This document shows positions 31,248 to 31,451 of a DNA stretch of 31,451 nt, piece by piece (within the stretch, counting starts at the first letter, position 1; every line of letters begins with the position of its first letter). The notes beneath the pieces are model-generated. The model was given only the letters and a program-made list of their open reading frames with translations, was not told where the DNA came from and searched no databases. The stretch comes from a virus, in the IMG/VR virus record IMGVR_UViG_3300044824_000335, positions 1-31,451 of that record; one strand, written 5' to 3'. The position numbers were made by a program, and so were the translations under genes.

Positions 31248-31451
31248 TCATTTCTCGCGTCCCGCTTTACGGGGCAGGGCCTTCTCCAGGTAGTTCAGGG
31301 CCTCCCCATACTTCTGCTCCTTCGCCATGACGGCCGCGAGATTGTTCAGGACCAGGGGGTTATTGGGGTCCTGCTTCAGAAGCTTTTCGAAGATGGACTT
31401 GGCCTGGTCCAGCTTGCCCGCCTCCAGAAGATCATAGCTCGAAACCAGCAT
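31248..31451 (-). CDS. TPR-repeat protein, 3' part
   Basis: The reverse-strand frame runs from the window end to TGA at 31248. It holds two tetratricopeptide-type helical hairpins: AGKLDQAKSIFEKLLKQDPNNP (residues 11-32) and VLNNLAAVMAKEQKYGEALNYLEKAL (34-59), with the conserved Ala/Gly, Leu and Pro positions. An ATG coincides with the last three bases, so the gene probably extends beyond the window. TPR domains bind partner proteins; the specific role is unknown. Opposite orientation to all phage genes and absence of heptad modules suggest host chromosome. Confidence 0.75.
   Translation of the reverse strand: MLVSSYDLLEAGKLDQAKSIFEKLLKQDPNNPLVLNNLAAVMAKEQKYGEALNYLEKALPRKAGREK

Noticed and set aside
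1-31451. tRNA or rRNA genes
   Set aside because: No cloverleaf-like or rRNA-like sequence was recognised in the short non-repeat gaps.

Overview
The window is the late (structural) region of a tailed phage or prophage, almost certainly a long non-contractile-tailed (siphovirus-like) one. It is GC-rich, and every phage gene lies on the + strand. The order is the classical one: large terminase, portal fused to a MuF-like domain, prohead protease with a probable nested scaffold, HK97-fold capsid, head-tail connector, tail completion and terminator proteins, tail tube, frameshifted tail chaperones, tape measure, a GTA-like tail-tip set (DUF2460, DUF2163/BR0599, NlpC/P60, hub), and a fibre. Signal peptides, the NlpC/P60 tail-tip peptidase and the GTA-like tail tip point to a Gram-negative, proteobacterial-type host. 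Desulfobacterota would fit the composition, but this is a guess. No integrase, repressor, lysis cassette, recognisable small terminase or attachment site is visible, so temperate versus virulent cannot be decided. The last 0.2 kb carries the 3' end of a TPR gene on the opposite strand, which may mark the edge of the phage.

Layout. 1-3.9 kb: an unknown gene, a small membrane ORF, a large beta-helix/DNRLRE spike-like protein of lower GC, and a secreted protein. 4-13.8 kb: packaging and head genes. 13.9-18.0 kb: a run of virion-type accessory proteins, nearly all with Sec signal peptides. 18.2-23.5 kb: tail completion to tape measure. 23.7-30.7 kb: tail tip, hub and fibre, interrupted by a DNA methyltransferase on a small transposon-like cassette. 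30.7-31.5 kb: palindromes, a small ORF and the TPR gene.

The striking feature is the non-coding DNA. Almost every gene junction from 391 to about 29,850 is a module of heptanucleotide repeats: a left arm of NNNCAGT units, a purine- or pyrimidine-rich linker, and a right arm of ACTGNNN units (the reverse complement). The arms keep the same polarity while the linker occurs in both orientations. Whole modules are duplicated at distant junctions, the repeats supply some stop codons, and they have entered the portal-MuF reading frame without breaking it. The result looks like a phage built of single-gene cassettes joined by homologous linkers.

Other notable points are seven virion-region proteins with clear Sec signal peptides, a 736-bp methyltransferase cassette with 22-bp terminal inverted repeats and a perfect 8-bp target duplication, an amber codon separating a membrane segment from the spike, and a fibre whose C-terminus seems to have been swapped. 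All calls rest on reading the sequence and recalled family features; no database search was possible.
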